Source: Candidatus Avimonoglobus intestinipullorum (GTDB lineage Bacteria; Bacillota; Clostridia; UBA1381). From it: a stretch of DNA of 7,488 nt. The stretch is from positions 1 to 7,488 of the forward strand of contig DVND01000016.1 of the NCBI GenBank assembly GCA_018714645.1. Direction: 5' to 3'. Numbering within the stretch: position 1 is the first letter of the stretch; the number at the start of each line of letters is the position of its first letter. The translations under genes were made by a program, and so were the position numbers. Under the pieces are notes generated by a model that saw nothing but the letters and a program-made list of their open reading frames with translations, made no database searches and was not told the DNA's origin. This document shows positions 1-5,317 of this stretch, piece after piece.

Positions 1-27
1 TAAGAAAACGATGCGCCCCAATAAAAC

Positions 28-58
28 AAAAAAATGGCCGGTTCCCGGCCATTTTTTA
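28..58 (-). terminator. Intrinsic terminator of pdxT, probably bidirectional
   Basis: A perfect inverted repeat lies at 29-41 and 45-57 around a three-base loop at 42-44. Its GC core is ATGGCCGG/CCGGCCAT, flanked by A and T tracts. Read on the minus strand, the hairpin is followed by a run of seven T (complement of 28-34), as expected of a Rho-independent terminator. The pdxT stop codon TAA (56-58) lies inside the A-tract arm. The plus-strand reading also has six T after the core stem, so it could serve a convergent gene to the left of the window. Bases 1-27 show nothing I can name. Confidence 0.9.
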
Positions 59-631
59 TGGACAAACTTTATTTACAAAATATGCATGGAAGGAATTATC
101 CGTCGTCAATTCCGGGTGAAAGGATGTGGCAAGCAGGCGCCCTTGGCGGCAGGCCACAATATTCCCGTCGACTTTCAGCAGGATTTCCACGTCGGCACCG
201 GCGCGCTCCACATAGGGCGCCCGGATGAATACCAATGGGATGGGGGAAGGGGAGACTTCGGGGAGGTTTACCGTGGTGGTAAAGCTTTCCAATTGACGGC
301 CATATGCATTGCGCCGCACACAGATGTCCATCACCTGCAGATGGGGCGGTTCCCCGCCGGACAGTTCTTTCGCCAACAAGATCATGCCTGCGCAGGTGCC
401 CCAGACAGCCAGCCCGTCTTGGATTTTATCCCGGATGGGCTGTGTCAATCCATAGTTTTTCAACAGCAATCCAATTGCTGTGCTTTCGCCGCCGGGGATA
501 ATCAGTCCGTCCAGCCCCTCTAAATCCTCTCTATATTTCACGATGCACGGATTCACATTCCCAAGGCTTTCAAGCCGTTCAATATGCTCCGAAACAGCGC
601 CTTGCAACGCCAAAACTCCGATTTTTTTCAT
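56..631 (-). CDS. pdxT: Pyridoxal 5'-phosphate synthase glutaminase subunit PdxT
   Basis: This is the class I glutamine amidotransferase that hydrolyses glutamine and channels ammonia to PdxS for pyridoxal phosphate synthesis in the cytoplasm. The 191-residue product is the usual family length. The N-terminus KKIGVLALQGAVSEH, the PGGEST motif (46-51) and the GTCAGM nucleophile elbow (78-83) are all typical. The catalytic triad is visible as Cys80, His172 and Glu174 (the last two in FHPEL). FGRQ-like NAYGRQ and FIRAP, which contact PdxS in known structures, are also present. I chose the ATG at 631 rather than an in-frame TTG at 640. AAGGA (642-646) lies 10 bases before the ATG but only one base before the TTG, and family members begin at this MKKIG position. 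The gene starts 13 bases after the pdxS stop and is the last gene of its operon. Confidence 0.97.
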   Translation of the reverse strand: MKKIGVLALQGAVSEHIERLESLGNVNPCIVKYREDLEGLDGLIIPGGESTAIGLLLKNYGLTQPIRDKIQDGLAVWGTCAGMILLAKELSGGEPPHLQVMDICVRRNAYGRQLESFTTTVNLPEVSPSPIPLVFIRAPYVERAGADVEILLKVDGNIVACRQGRLLATSFHPELTTDNSFHAYFVNKVCP

Positions 632-641
632 CCGTTTCAAA

Positions 642-646
642 TCCTT
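642..646 (-). promoter_or_regulatory. Ribosome binding site of pdxT
   Basis: AAGGA on the minus strand overlaps the pdxS stop codon (645-647). Its spacing decides the pdxT start: 10 bases to the ATG at 631, against one base to the in-frame TTG at 640. The overlap with the pdxS stop suggests translational coupling of the two subunits (inference). Confidence 0.65.
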
Positions 647-1523
647 ACCAGCCGCGCCCGGCCATCAAATCATTTTCGGGGATCTGGCGGATATCCAGGG
701 ATTCCATCGCCGCCCCCAAATCCTCAGAGACCTCCGCAAGGACTTTGGGGTCATTGTAATAGGTCGTAGCCTTGACAATTGCTTCCGCGCGCTTCTGCGG
801 ATTGGAGGATTTGAAGATCCCACTGCCAACAAAAATACCGTCGCAGCCCATTTGCATCATCAGCGCGGCGTCCGCCGGCGTTGCAATGCCGCCCGCCGCG
901 AAGTTGATAACCGGCAGTTTCCCATTGTCATGTACATATTGGATCAGGTCAAAGGGCGCGCCAAACTCTTTTGCGATGGTCATCAATTCTTCAGGAGAGG
1001 CCGACTGCACGCGGCGCATGTCTGTCAGCATGGTGCGCATATGACGGACCGCTTCCACCACGTTGCCTGTGCCCGCTTCGCCTTTGGTGCGGATCATGGA
1101 AGCACCTTCGCCGATCCGGCGCAATGCTTCGCCCAAGTTCCGTGCGCCGCAGACAAACGGGACTTTAAATTTAGATTTGTCAACGTGGTATTCCTCGTCA
1201 GCAGGCGTTAAAACTTCGCTTTCATCAATATAATCAATTCCCAGGCTTTCCAGAATCTGCGCTTCCACAAAATGCCCGATACGCACCTTCGCCATGACGG
1301 GGATGGAAACCGCGCTCTGGATTTCCTTAATCATTTTCGGGTCGGACATCCGCGCAACGCCGCCCTGCTTGCGGATATCGGACGGCACGCGCTCCAAAGC
1401 CATAACGGCCACTGCGCCCGCTTTTTCAGCAATTTCCGCCTCCTTTGCATTGACAACGTCCATGATGACGCCGCCTTTCAGCATTTGGGCCAGGTTCTTA
1501 TTCAAATCATATCGTTCGTTCAT
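645..1523 (-). CDS. pdxS: Pyridoxal 5'-phosphate synthase lyase subunit PdxS
   Basis: PdxS is the (beta-alpha)8-barrel synthase subunit. It condenses ribose 5-phosphate, glyceraldehyde 3-phosphate and PdxT-supplied ammonia into pyridoxal phosphate, usually in a 12+12 complex with PdxT. The 292-residue product matches the family along its whole length, including KGGVIMDV (17-24), GAVAVMALERVPSDIR (36-51), IDESEVLTPADEE, TKGEAGTGN and NFAAGG. The family's key residues are in place: Asp22 and Lys79 (equivalent to B. subtilis Asp24 and Lys81, the substrate Schiff-base lysine) and Lys147 (equivalent to Lys149). It ends in the typical RGW. I chose the ATG at 1523 because GGAG lies eight bases upstream. 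A longer reading frame to 1556 would start upstream of this site within the leader. The gene is transcribed with pdxT from its own promoter at 1573-1601 and probably also by read-through from aroF-pheA. Confidence 0.98.
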   Translation of the reverse strand: MNERYDLNKNLAQMLKGGVIMDVVNAKEAEIAEKAGAVAVMALERVPSDIRKQGGVARMSDPKMIKEIQSAVSIPVMAKVRIGHFVEAQILESLGIDYIDESEVLTPADEEYHVDKSKFKVPFVCGARNLGEALRRIGEGASMIRTKGEAGTGNVVEAVRHMRTMLTDMRRVQSASPEELMTIAKEFGAPFDLIQYVHDNGKLPVINFAAGGIATPADAALMMQMGCDGIFVGSGIFKSSNPQKRAEAIVKATTYYNDPKVLAEVSEDLGAAMESLDIRQIPENDLMAGRGW

Positions 1524-1537
1524 ATTCTTTCTCCATT

Positions 1538-1592
1538 CCGCCGCAAAATACGGCAATTTATTTTATCTAAATATTGTAGCGCAAAACGGCAT
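1538..1592 (-). repeat. Imperfect direct repeat and small hairpin in the pdxS leader
   Basis: On the minus strand, TGCCGTTTTGCGC (1592-1580 region) recurs as TGCCGTATTTTGCGGC (1555-1540). Both contain TGCCG and TTTTGCG, separated by TA in the second copy. The first copy lies between the -35 and -10 boxes and the second in the untranslated leader. The second copy can also fold as TTGCCG (1556-1551) with CGGCGG (1543-1538), four Watson-Crick pairs and two G-U pairs around a seven-base loop. It ends seven bases before the end of the GGAG site. This could be an operator pair or chance; no function is assigned. Confidence 0.3.
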
Positions 1593-1601
1593 CGATGTCA
1601 A
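1573..1601 (-). promoter_or_regulatory. Sigma-A type promoter of pdxST
   Basis: The minus strand shows a perfect -35 box TTGACA (1601-1596), a 17-base spacer and the -10 box TACAAT (1578-1573, five of six consensus bases). The expected start of transcription is near 1566, giving a leader of about 43 bases before pdxS. The TGA stop codon of pheA (1600-1598) is part of the -35 box. The pdxST pair can therefore be transcribed independently of the aromatic genes upstream. Confidence 0.85.
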
Positions 1602-2437
1602 GATATGGCATCCGGGCGCGATTCCTGCGCCTTTTTGTAGGAGCCTAAAAATTTAAAGGACAGCGTGGCCCCTCTTAACTTATCCAACGCAAAATAGATG
1701 GTTGCGTTGTCGATATTCCCGTCGATATCAATAAAGAAGACATATGTCCCCAGTTCTTTTTTTACAGGGCGGGATTCAATTTTGATCATGTTGATCGCAT
1801 AGGTTTTAAATAATTCCAGCGCTTGATACAGGCTTCCGGGCGTGTTGTTCAGGGTAAATGCGATGGAGGTCTTGTCGGATGCGGTCACATGCAGGTTTTG
1901 CGTCCGTTCGATGACGGCAAACCGGGTGGAATTGTGGAGCTCATCGCCGCAGTTGGGGATGAGCAGCTCCAAATCATATAGCTCCGCGCATTTTTTCGGC
2001 CCCAGCATGGCGATGCTGCCATCACTCGCCGCGACTGCTTTTGCCGCATCCGCGGTGGAATTTGTATAACCGATTTCCACATCGGCGAAATCATGGTTTA
2101 ACAGCTTGGAGCATTGCCCGATGGGCTGGGGGTGGGAGATGATTTTTTTGATTTGTTCCCGCCTGGCGCCCGGTTTCACAATCAGATTTTCCTCAATCTT
2201 CAGGATATACTCGTCCGTGATATAAAGGTCGACGTCGAAAAACAGCGTATCCAGCGTGACGTTGACGCTGCCCTCGATGGAATTTTCAATTGGGACGATC
2301 CCCTTGTCAATCAGGCCGGCCTGCACCGCCATGATAACTGCGTAAATCGTGGGAAATTCCTTAAGCGGCGCATTCGGGGCATATCCTGCCGCCGCCATGT
2401 GGGAGAATGTGCCGGACGGGCCTAAGTATCCAATCAT
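1598..2437 (-). CDS. pheA: Prephenate dehydratase, monofunctional, with C-terminal ACT domain
   Basis: This cytoplasmic enzyme decarboxylates and dehydrates prephenate to phenylpyruvate, the direct precursor of phenylalanine. The 279-residue product has the catalytic domain at about 1-178, with GYLGPSGTFS at the N-terminus, VPIENSIEGSV (48-58), NSTADAA (126-132) and the active-site motif NSTRF (169-173, Thr171). An ACT regulatory domain follows at about 188-267, with KIESRP (219-224), the element that binds phenylalanine in this family. The other ACT signature, usually PGAL, reads PGSL here. There is no chorismate mutase domain, so that activity must come from elsewhere. The start ATG overlaps the aroF stop as ATGA, with no strong ribosome site, so translation is probably coupled to aroF. 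Feedback inhibition by phenylalanine is expected from the family but is not shown by the sequence. Confidence 0.97.
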   Translation of the reverse strand: MIGYLGPSGTFSHMAAAGYAPNAPLKEFPTIYAVIMAVQAGLIDKGIVPIENSIEGSVNVTLDTLFFDVDLYITDEYILKIEENLIVKPGARREQIKKIISHPQPIGQCSKLLNHDFADVEIGYTNSTADAAKAVAASDGSIAMLGPKKCAELYDLELLIPNCGDELHNSTRFAVIERTQNLHVTASDKTSIAFTLNNTPGSLYQALELFKTYAINMIKIESRPVKKELGTYVFFIDIDGNIDNATIYFALDKLRGATLSFKFLGSYKKAQESRPDAIS

Positions 2438-3447
2438 AATTGTTTGCCGACGGCTTCTGCAATCGGCTTCAGCGCACGCATCAATTCAGAGAATTTGTCC
2501 GGTGTGATGGACTGTTCGCCATCGGACATCGCCTTTTCCGGGCAGTTATGCACTTCGATCATCAAGCCGTCCGCGCCTGCCGCAACCGCGCCTTTTGCAA
2601 GGGCGGGCACATATTTGTAGGTGCCTGCCGCATGGGACGGGTCTGCAATAATGGGCAGATGGGACAATTCCTTAGTTACGGGAATTGCGCTCAAATCAAA
2701 GGTGTTCCTGGTGGAAGGCTCGAAGGTGCGGATGCCGCGTTCGCATAAAATTACCTGTTCGTTGCCCTCGGACATGATGTATTCCGCCGCCATCAGCCAT
2801 TCTTCTATAGTGGAAGCCAGGCCGCGCTTTAAGAGGATCGGCTTATTGTGCTTGCCGACCTCGCGCAGGAGCTTGAAATTCTGCATATTCCGCGCGCCGA
2901 TCTGCATGATATCCGCATATTCCGCCACCAGATCTACGTCCCGCGTGTCAAGCACTTCTGTGCAAATCGGCATGCCGGTTTCTTCGCTGGCTTTTTTCAT
3001 AATTTTTAAACCGTCAGCCTCCAGCCCCGCAAAGGAATAGGGCGAGGACCGCGGTTTAAACGCACCGCCCCGCAAAATCTGGGCGCCCGCCGCCTGGACG
3101 CTTTTTGCAATGCCCGAAAACTGTTCCTGGCTTTCAATGGCGCAGGGGCCGGCAAAAACCGCCAAATGGTCGCCGCCGATGGTCACGCCCTTTACATTGA
3201 TGATGGTCGGATCTTTTTTCAGTTCCTTTCCCGCCAGCTTATATGGGCGCATAATGGGGACGACGTTCTCCACGCCGGCCATCATCAGCATCTGGTTCAT
3301 ACTGAGCCGGCGCTTGTCGCCGATGGCGCCGATAATGGTCTTTTTTTCGCCATAAATCGGATGGGTCTGGAACCCGAAATCGGCCAGTTGTTTTTCGACC
3401 GCGGCGATTTCCTGTGCTGATGCGTCGTCGCGCATAATGATAATCAT
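2434..3447 (-). CDS. aroF: 3-deoxy-7-phosphoheptulonate synthase (DAHP synthase), type I-beta
   Basis: The enzyme condenses phosphoenolpyruvate and erythrose 4-phosphate to DAHP, the first step of the shikimate pathway, in the cytoplasm. The 337-residue product has an N-terminal ferredoxin-like (ACT-like) regulatory domain at about 1-70, ending in MRPYKL, and a barrel domain at about 85-335. Motifs include FAGPCAIES (98-106), LRGGAFKPRSSPYSF (125-139), IGARNMQNF, LLKRG, ILCERGIRTFE and ADPSHAAG. The residues that bind metal and substrate in the Thermotoga maritima enzyme fall at identical positions: Cys102, Lys131, His272, Glu298 and Asp309. In that enzyme the N-terminal domain gives feedback inhibition by aromatic amino acids, so the same is likely here. 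I chose the ATG at 3447, preceded by AAAGGGAG about 10 bases upstream. An internal ATG at 3435 would be too far from that site. It is the first gene of the aroF-pheA unit. Confidence 0.97.
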   Translation of the reverse strand: MIIIMRDDASAQEIAAVEKQLADFGFQTHPIYGEKKTIIGAIGDKRRLSMNQMLMMAGVENVVPIMRPYKLAGKELKKDPTIINVKGVTIGGDHLAVFAGPCAIESQEQFSGIAKSVQAAGAQILRGGAFKPRSSPYSFAGLEADGLKIMKKASEETGMPICTEVLDTRDVDLVAEYADIMQIGARNMQNFKLLREVGKHNKPILLKRGLASTIEEWLMAAEYIMSEGNEQVILCERGIRTFEPSTRNTFDLSAIPVTKELSHLPIIADPSHAAGTYKYVPALAKGAVAAGADGLMIEVHNCPEKAMSDGEQSITPDKFSELMRALKPIAEAVGKQL

Positions 3448-3511
3448 TTTCTATACACTCCCTTTGCAGTTCAATTCAGATGATGAAAAACGAAACCGTA
3501 AACTGATTTTT

Positions 3512-3540
3512 ATTATAACACGAAAAAAGGGCCGTGTGCA
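3512..3540 (-). promoter_or_regulatory. Promoter of aroF-pheA
   Basis: On the minus strand a perfect -10 box TATAAT (3517-3512) is preceded by TG at 3520-3519, giving an extended -10 element TGTTATAAT. The -35 region is weak: TGCACA (3540-3535) at a spacing of 17 matches four of six consensus bases. Transcription should start near 3505, leaving a leader of only about 58 bases. That is too short for a T-box or a leader-peptide attenuator, and I see no strong hairpin in it. Confidence 0.7.
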
Positions 3541-3595
3541 ATGAACAATCAAAAATTTCAGAAAATTCAACAAAAGAAATCGGAATTTGCGCTGT

Positions 3596-3655
3596 AAAAT
3601 AGTATAAATACAATTGCAATGAAATGGTTGCTATTTGAAAAAAAAAATAGTATAA
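3596..3655 (+). repeat. Twelve-base direct repeat upstream of purF
   Basis: AAAATAGTATAA occurs at 3596-3607 and again at 3644-3655, exactly 48 bases apart. The second copy contains most of the purF -10 box. The first ends in TATAAA but has no convincing -35 partner. The repeat may mark a second promoter or a binding site, but the region is very AT-rich and chance is a fair explanation. Confidence 0.35.
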
Positions 3656-3656
3656 T
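3628..3656 (+). promoter_or_regulatory. Promoter of purF
   Basis: TTGCTA (3628-3633, four of six consensus bases) is followed by a 17-base spacer and a perfect TATAAT (3651-3656). The spacer contains a small inverted repeat, CTATTT (3631-3636) and AAATAG (3645-3650). Transcription should start near 3663, giving a leader of about 35 bases. It ends in the strong ribosome site GAGGAGG (3684-3690), seven bases before the purF ATG. I see no purine riboswitch and no convincing PurR box. Confidence 0.75.
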
Positions 3657-3697
3657 TATTTTGTGAAAATGGGTACATTTTTTGAGGAGGAACAAAT

Positions 3698-5080
3698 ATG
3701 GGCTTGAATGAGAAACTGGGAGAAGAATGCGGCGTTTTTGCGATTTACGATCCCGCCGGCGATGTGGCGCACAGCACGTACTATGCGCTTTATGCGTTGC
3801 AGCACCGCGGGCAGGAAAGCTGTGGGATTGCCGTAAACAATAATAGGGACATTTCCCAATACAAGGATATGGGGCTGGTCAACGATGTTTTTTCGGAGGA
3901 AATTTTAGAACGGCTGCCGGGCACTATGGCAGTGGGGCATGTGCGGTATGCCACAACGGGCGAGTCGCGCCGGGAGAATGCCCAGCCGCTGGTGCTGCGC
4001 TATGTGAAGGGGAACCTGGCACTGGCGCATAACGGGAACCTTGTCAACAGCAAGGAGCTGTGGCAGGAGCTGAGCACCACCGGGGCGATTTTCCAAACCT
4101 CGACGGATACGGAAGCGATGGCGTATATGATTGCGCGGGCGCGGCTGCATACCGGCAGCATTGAAAGAGCGGTAGAGGATGTAATCGGCAGGCTGAAAGG
4201 GTCGTTCAGCCTGATTGTCATGAGCGCCCAGAAGCTGATTGCGGCCCGCGATCCGTGGGGCTTCCGCCCGCTGTCCATCGGAAGAAAAGGCGACGCGATT
4301 GTGTTTGCTTCCGAGACCTGTGCCTTTGACAGCATCGGCGCGGAATTTATCCGCGATGTAAAGCCGGGTGAAATCGTCGTGGTGCAGGATGGGGAAATGC
4401 ATTCGATTGATACGTATGTGGGCACGCAGAAATCAGGGTTTTGTGTGTTTGAATATCTGTATTTCGCGCGGCCGGACAGCGTTATCGAGGGGCAGATGAC
4501 CCATGATTCCAGAAAGCTGGCAGGGGCGTATCTGGCGAAGGAACATCCGGTTGAAGCGGATGTGGTCATCGGCGTGCCGGATTCGGGCGTCAGCGCGGCC
4601 ATGGGTTACAGCGAGGAGTCGGGAATCCCTTATGGATTGGGGTTCGTAAAGAATAAATATATTGGCAGGACGTTTATCCAGCCGGTGCAGTCTATGCGTG
4701 AAAATTCCGTGCGGATCAAGCTGAACGTCCTCAAGAGCACAGTTGAAGGGAAGCGCGTTGTCATGGTGGATGACTCCATCGTCCGTGGGACAACCTCCAA
4801 ACGGATTGTCAGCCTGCTCAGAAAGGCGGGGGCGACGGAGGTGCATGTGCGTTCTTCTGCGCCGCCGTTCCTGTTCCCGTGTTATTTTGGGACAGACGTC
4901 CCCTCCAAAGAAAACCTGATTGCCTGTAATTATTCCATGGAGGAAATCTGTGAAATTATCAATGCGGACAGCGTTGGATTTTTGAGCGTGGAGGCGCTGG
5001 ATAAAATTGCGCCGAATGCAAAATGCGGCTTTTGCAAGGGCTGTTTTACCGGGGAATACCCGGTGGATGTGGAAGGGTAA
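3698..5080 (+). CDS. purF: Amidophosphoribosyltransferase (glutamine PRPP amidotransferase)
   Basis: PurF transfers ammonia from glutamine to PRPP to give phosphoribosylamine, the committing step of purine synthesis in the cytoplasm. The 460-residue product has a short N-terminal propeptide (1-10). Its removal would expose the catalytic Cys11, as in the B. subtilis-type enzyme. The N-terminal nucleophile glutaminase domain (about 11-235) shows QHRGQES, HVRYATTG (81-88), HNGNLVN (111-117) and STDTE (135-139). The phosphoribosyltransferase domain carries the PRPP loop VVMVDDSIVRGTT (354-366). Cys249, Cys395, Cys446 and Cys449 match the [4Fe-4S] cluster ligands of the B. subtilis enzyme, and Cys443 is an extra nearby cysteine. 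The cluster makes the family oxygen-sensitive, which fits an anaerobe. The start is fixed by GAGGAGG seven bases upstream. The gene has its own promoter and terminator and no purine gene beside it in this window. Confidence 0.98.
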   Translation: MGLNEKLGEECGVFAIYDPAGDVAHSTYYALYALQHRGQESCGIAVNNNRDISQYKDMGLVNDVFSEEILERLPGTMAVGHVRYATTGESRRENAQPLVLRYVKGNLALAHNGNLVNSKELWQELSTTGAIFQTSTDTEAMAYMIARARLHTGSIERAVEDVIGRLKGSFSLIVMSAQKLIAARDPWGFRPLSIGRKGDAIVFASETCAFDSIGAEFIRDVKPGEIVVVQDGEMHSIDTYVGTQKSGFCVFEYLYFARPDSVIEGQMTHDSRKLAGAYLAKEHPVEADVVIGVPDSGVSAAMGYSEESGIPYGLGFVKNKYIGRTFIQPVQSMRENSVRIKLNVLKSTVEGKRVVMVDDSIVRGTTSKRIVSLLRKAGATEVHVRSSAPPFLFPCYFGTDVPSKENLIACNYSMEEICEIINADSVGFLSVEALDKIAPNAKCGFCKGCFTGEYPVDVEG

Positions 5081-5107
5081 AAAAGTGCGGCAAAAGCCGC
5101 ACTTTTT
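5080..5107 (+). terminator. Intrinsic terminator of purF
   Basis: A perfect 12-bp inverted repeat pairs 5080-5091 with 5096-5107, with core GTGCGGC/GCCGCAC, around the loop AAAA (5092-5095). The stem ends in five T on the plus strand. It starts at the last base of the purF TAA stop. The -35 box of the folT promoter begins only three bases after the T run, so the terminator insulates the two units. Confidence 0.92.
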
Positions 5108-5110
5108 CTA

Positions 5111-5139
5111 TTGACAAACGGCACAGATTGTGCTATGAT
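5111..5139 (+). promoter_or_regulatory. Sigma-A type promoter of the folT-folC operon
   Basis: A perfect TTGACA (5111-5116), a 17-base spacer and TATGAT (5134-5139, five of six consensus bases) form a strong promoter. Transcription should start near 5146, about 14 bases before the riboswitch aptamer. The spacer contains the inverted repeat GCACA (5121-5125) and TGTGC (5129-5133), separated by three bases. Confidence 0.87.
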
Positions 5140-5159
5140 GTAATTTGTAAAGCAAAGTA

Positions 5160-5239
5160 GGGAATAACGCGTTAAGTGAGAAAAGGACGGGAAGTTGCCT
5201 TTTCTACGAAAGGCCCGGCGGGTCTGCGGTGTTGTTCCC
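5160..5239 (+). promoter_or_regulatory. Tetrahydrofolate (THF) riboswitch aptamer
   Basis: The closing helix P1 pairs 5160-5168 (GGGAATAAC) with 5231-5239 (GTTGTTCCC) in nine pairs, one of them G-U. The conserved strand GCGTTAAGTG follows at 5169-5178. An 8-bp helix pairs AGAAAAGG (5179-5186) with CCTTTTCT (5198-5205). Its loop carries GGGA-GT-G, and the conserved ACGAA follows at 5206-5210. A second hairpin pairs AGGCCC (5211-5216) with GGGTCT (5220-5225). The conserved GCGGTG (5226-5231) closes the core. This order of elements matches the THF riboswitch class found before folT and folate genes in Firmicutes, as I recall it. The gene directly downstream is folT, which supports the call. Binding of reduced folate should lower folT-folC expression. 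Confidence 0.92.
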
Positions 5240-5317
5240 GCATTCCGTTGCTACAAAAGAGAATATTTTTTAAATATTTACCCTTTTTGTAGTGATTATG
5301 CAGAAAGGATTTTTTTT
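5240..5317 (+). promoter_or_regulatory. Probable expression platform of the THF riboswitch, with the folT ribosome binding site
   Basis: Two mutually exclusive hairpins can be drawn. In one, CTACAAAAG (5251-5259) pairs with TTTTTGTAG (5284-5292). A further AATATTT/AAATATT helix (5262-5268 with 5272-5278) lies inside it. In the other, CCTTTTTG (5282-5289) pairs with CAGAAAGG (5301-5308) in eight pairs, one G-U. This covers the folT ribosome site AAAGGA (5304-5309). The second hairpin is followed by A and then eight T (5310-5317) directly before the ATG, so it could block translation or act as a weak terminator. How ligand binding chooses between the two is not clear from the sequence. GGAAT (5161-5165) of P1 could also pair with ATTCC (5242-5246). 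Confidence 0.55.

Noticed and set aside
1..27. TAA at positions 1-3 as the end of a convergent plus-strand gene
   Set aside because: Three bases cannot support a gene call; only the bidirectional look of the nearby terminator hints at it.
480..1211. A 243-codon open frame on the plus strand, opposite pdxS and pdxT
   Set aside because: It is antisense to two certain genes, has no ribosome site and its translation shows no family pattern; it is a product of GC-rich codon use.
3448..3511. T-box, leader-peptide attenuator or PurR box in the aroF leader
   Set aside because: The leader is only about 58 bases, without a strong hairpin or Phe-rich leader peptide. The CGAA seen near 3491 is too short a match to a PurR box.
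3666..3681. Hairpin AAAATG/CATTTT in the purF leader
   Set aside because: Six AU-rich pairs with a four-base loop are too weak to call a regulatory element.
3669..3707. A 12-codon upstream reading frame overlapping the purF start
   Set aside because: It has no ribosome site of its own and would lie only a few bases from the predicted transcript start; no regulatory logic is visible.
4000..4602. A 200-codon open frame on the minus strand inside purF
   Set aside because: It is fully antisense to a well-conserved enzyme domain and has no start signal or recognisable product.
5195..5317. Upstream extension of the folT reading frame
   Set aside because: It runs through the THF aptamer and expression platform, while a good ribosome site precedes the ATG at 5318.
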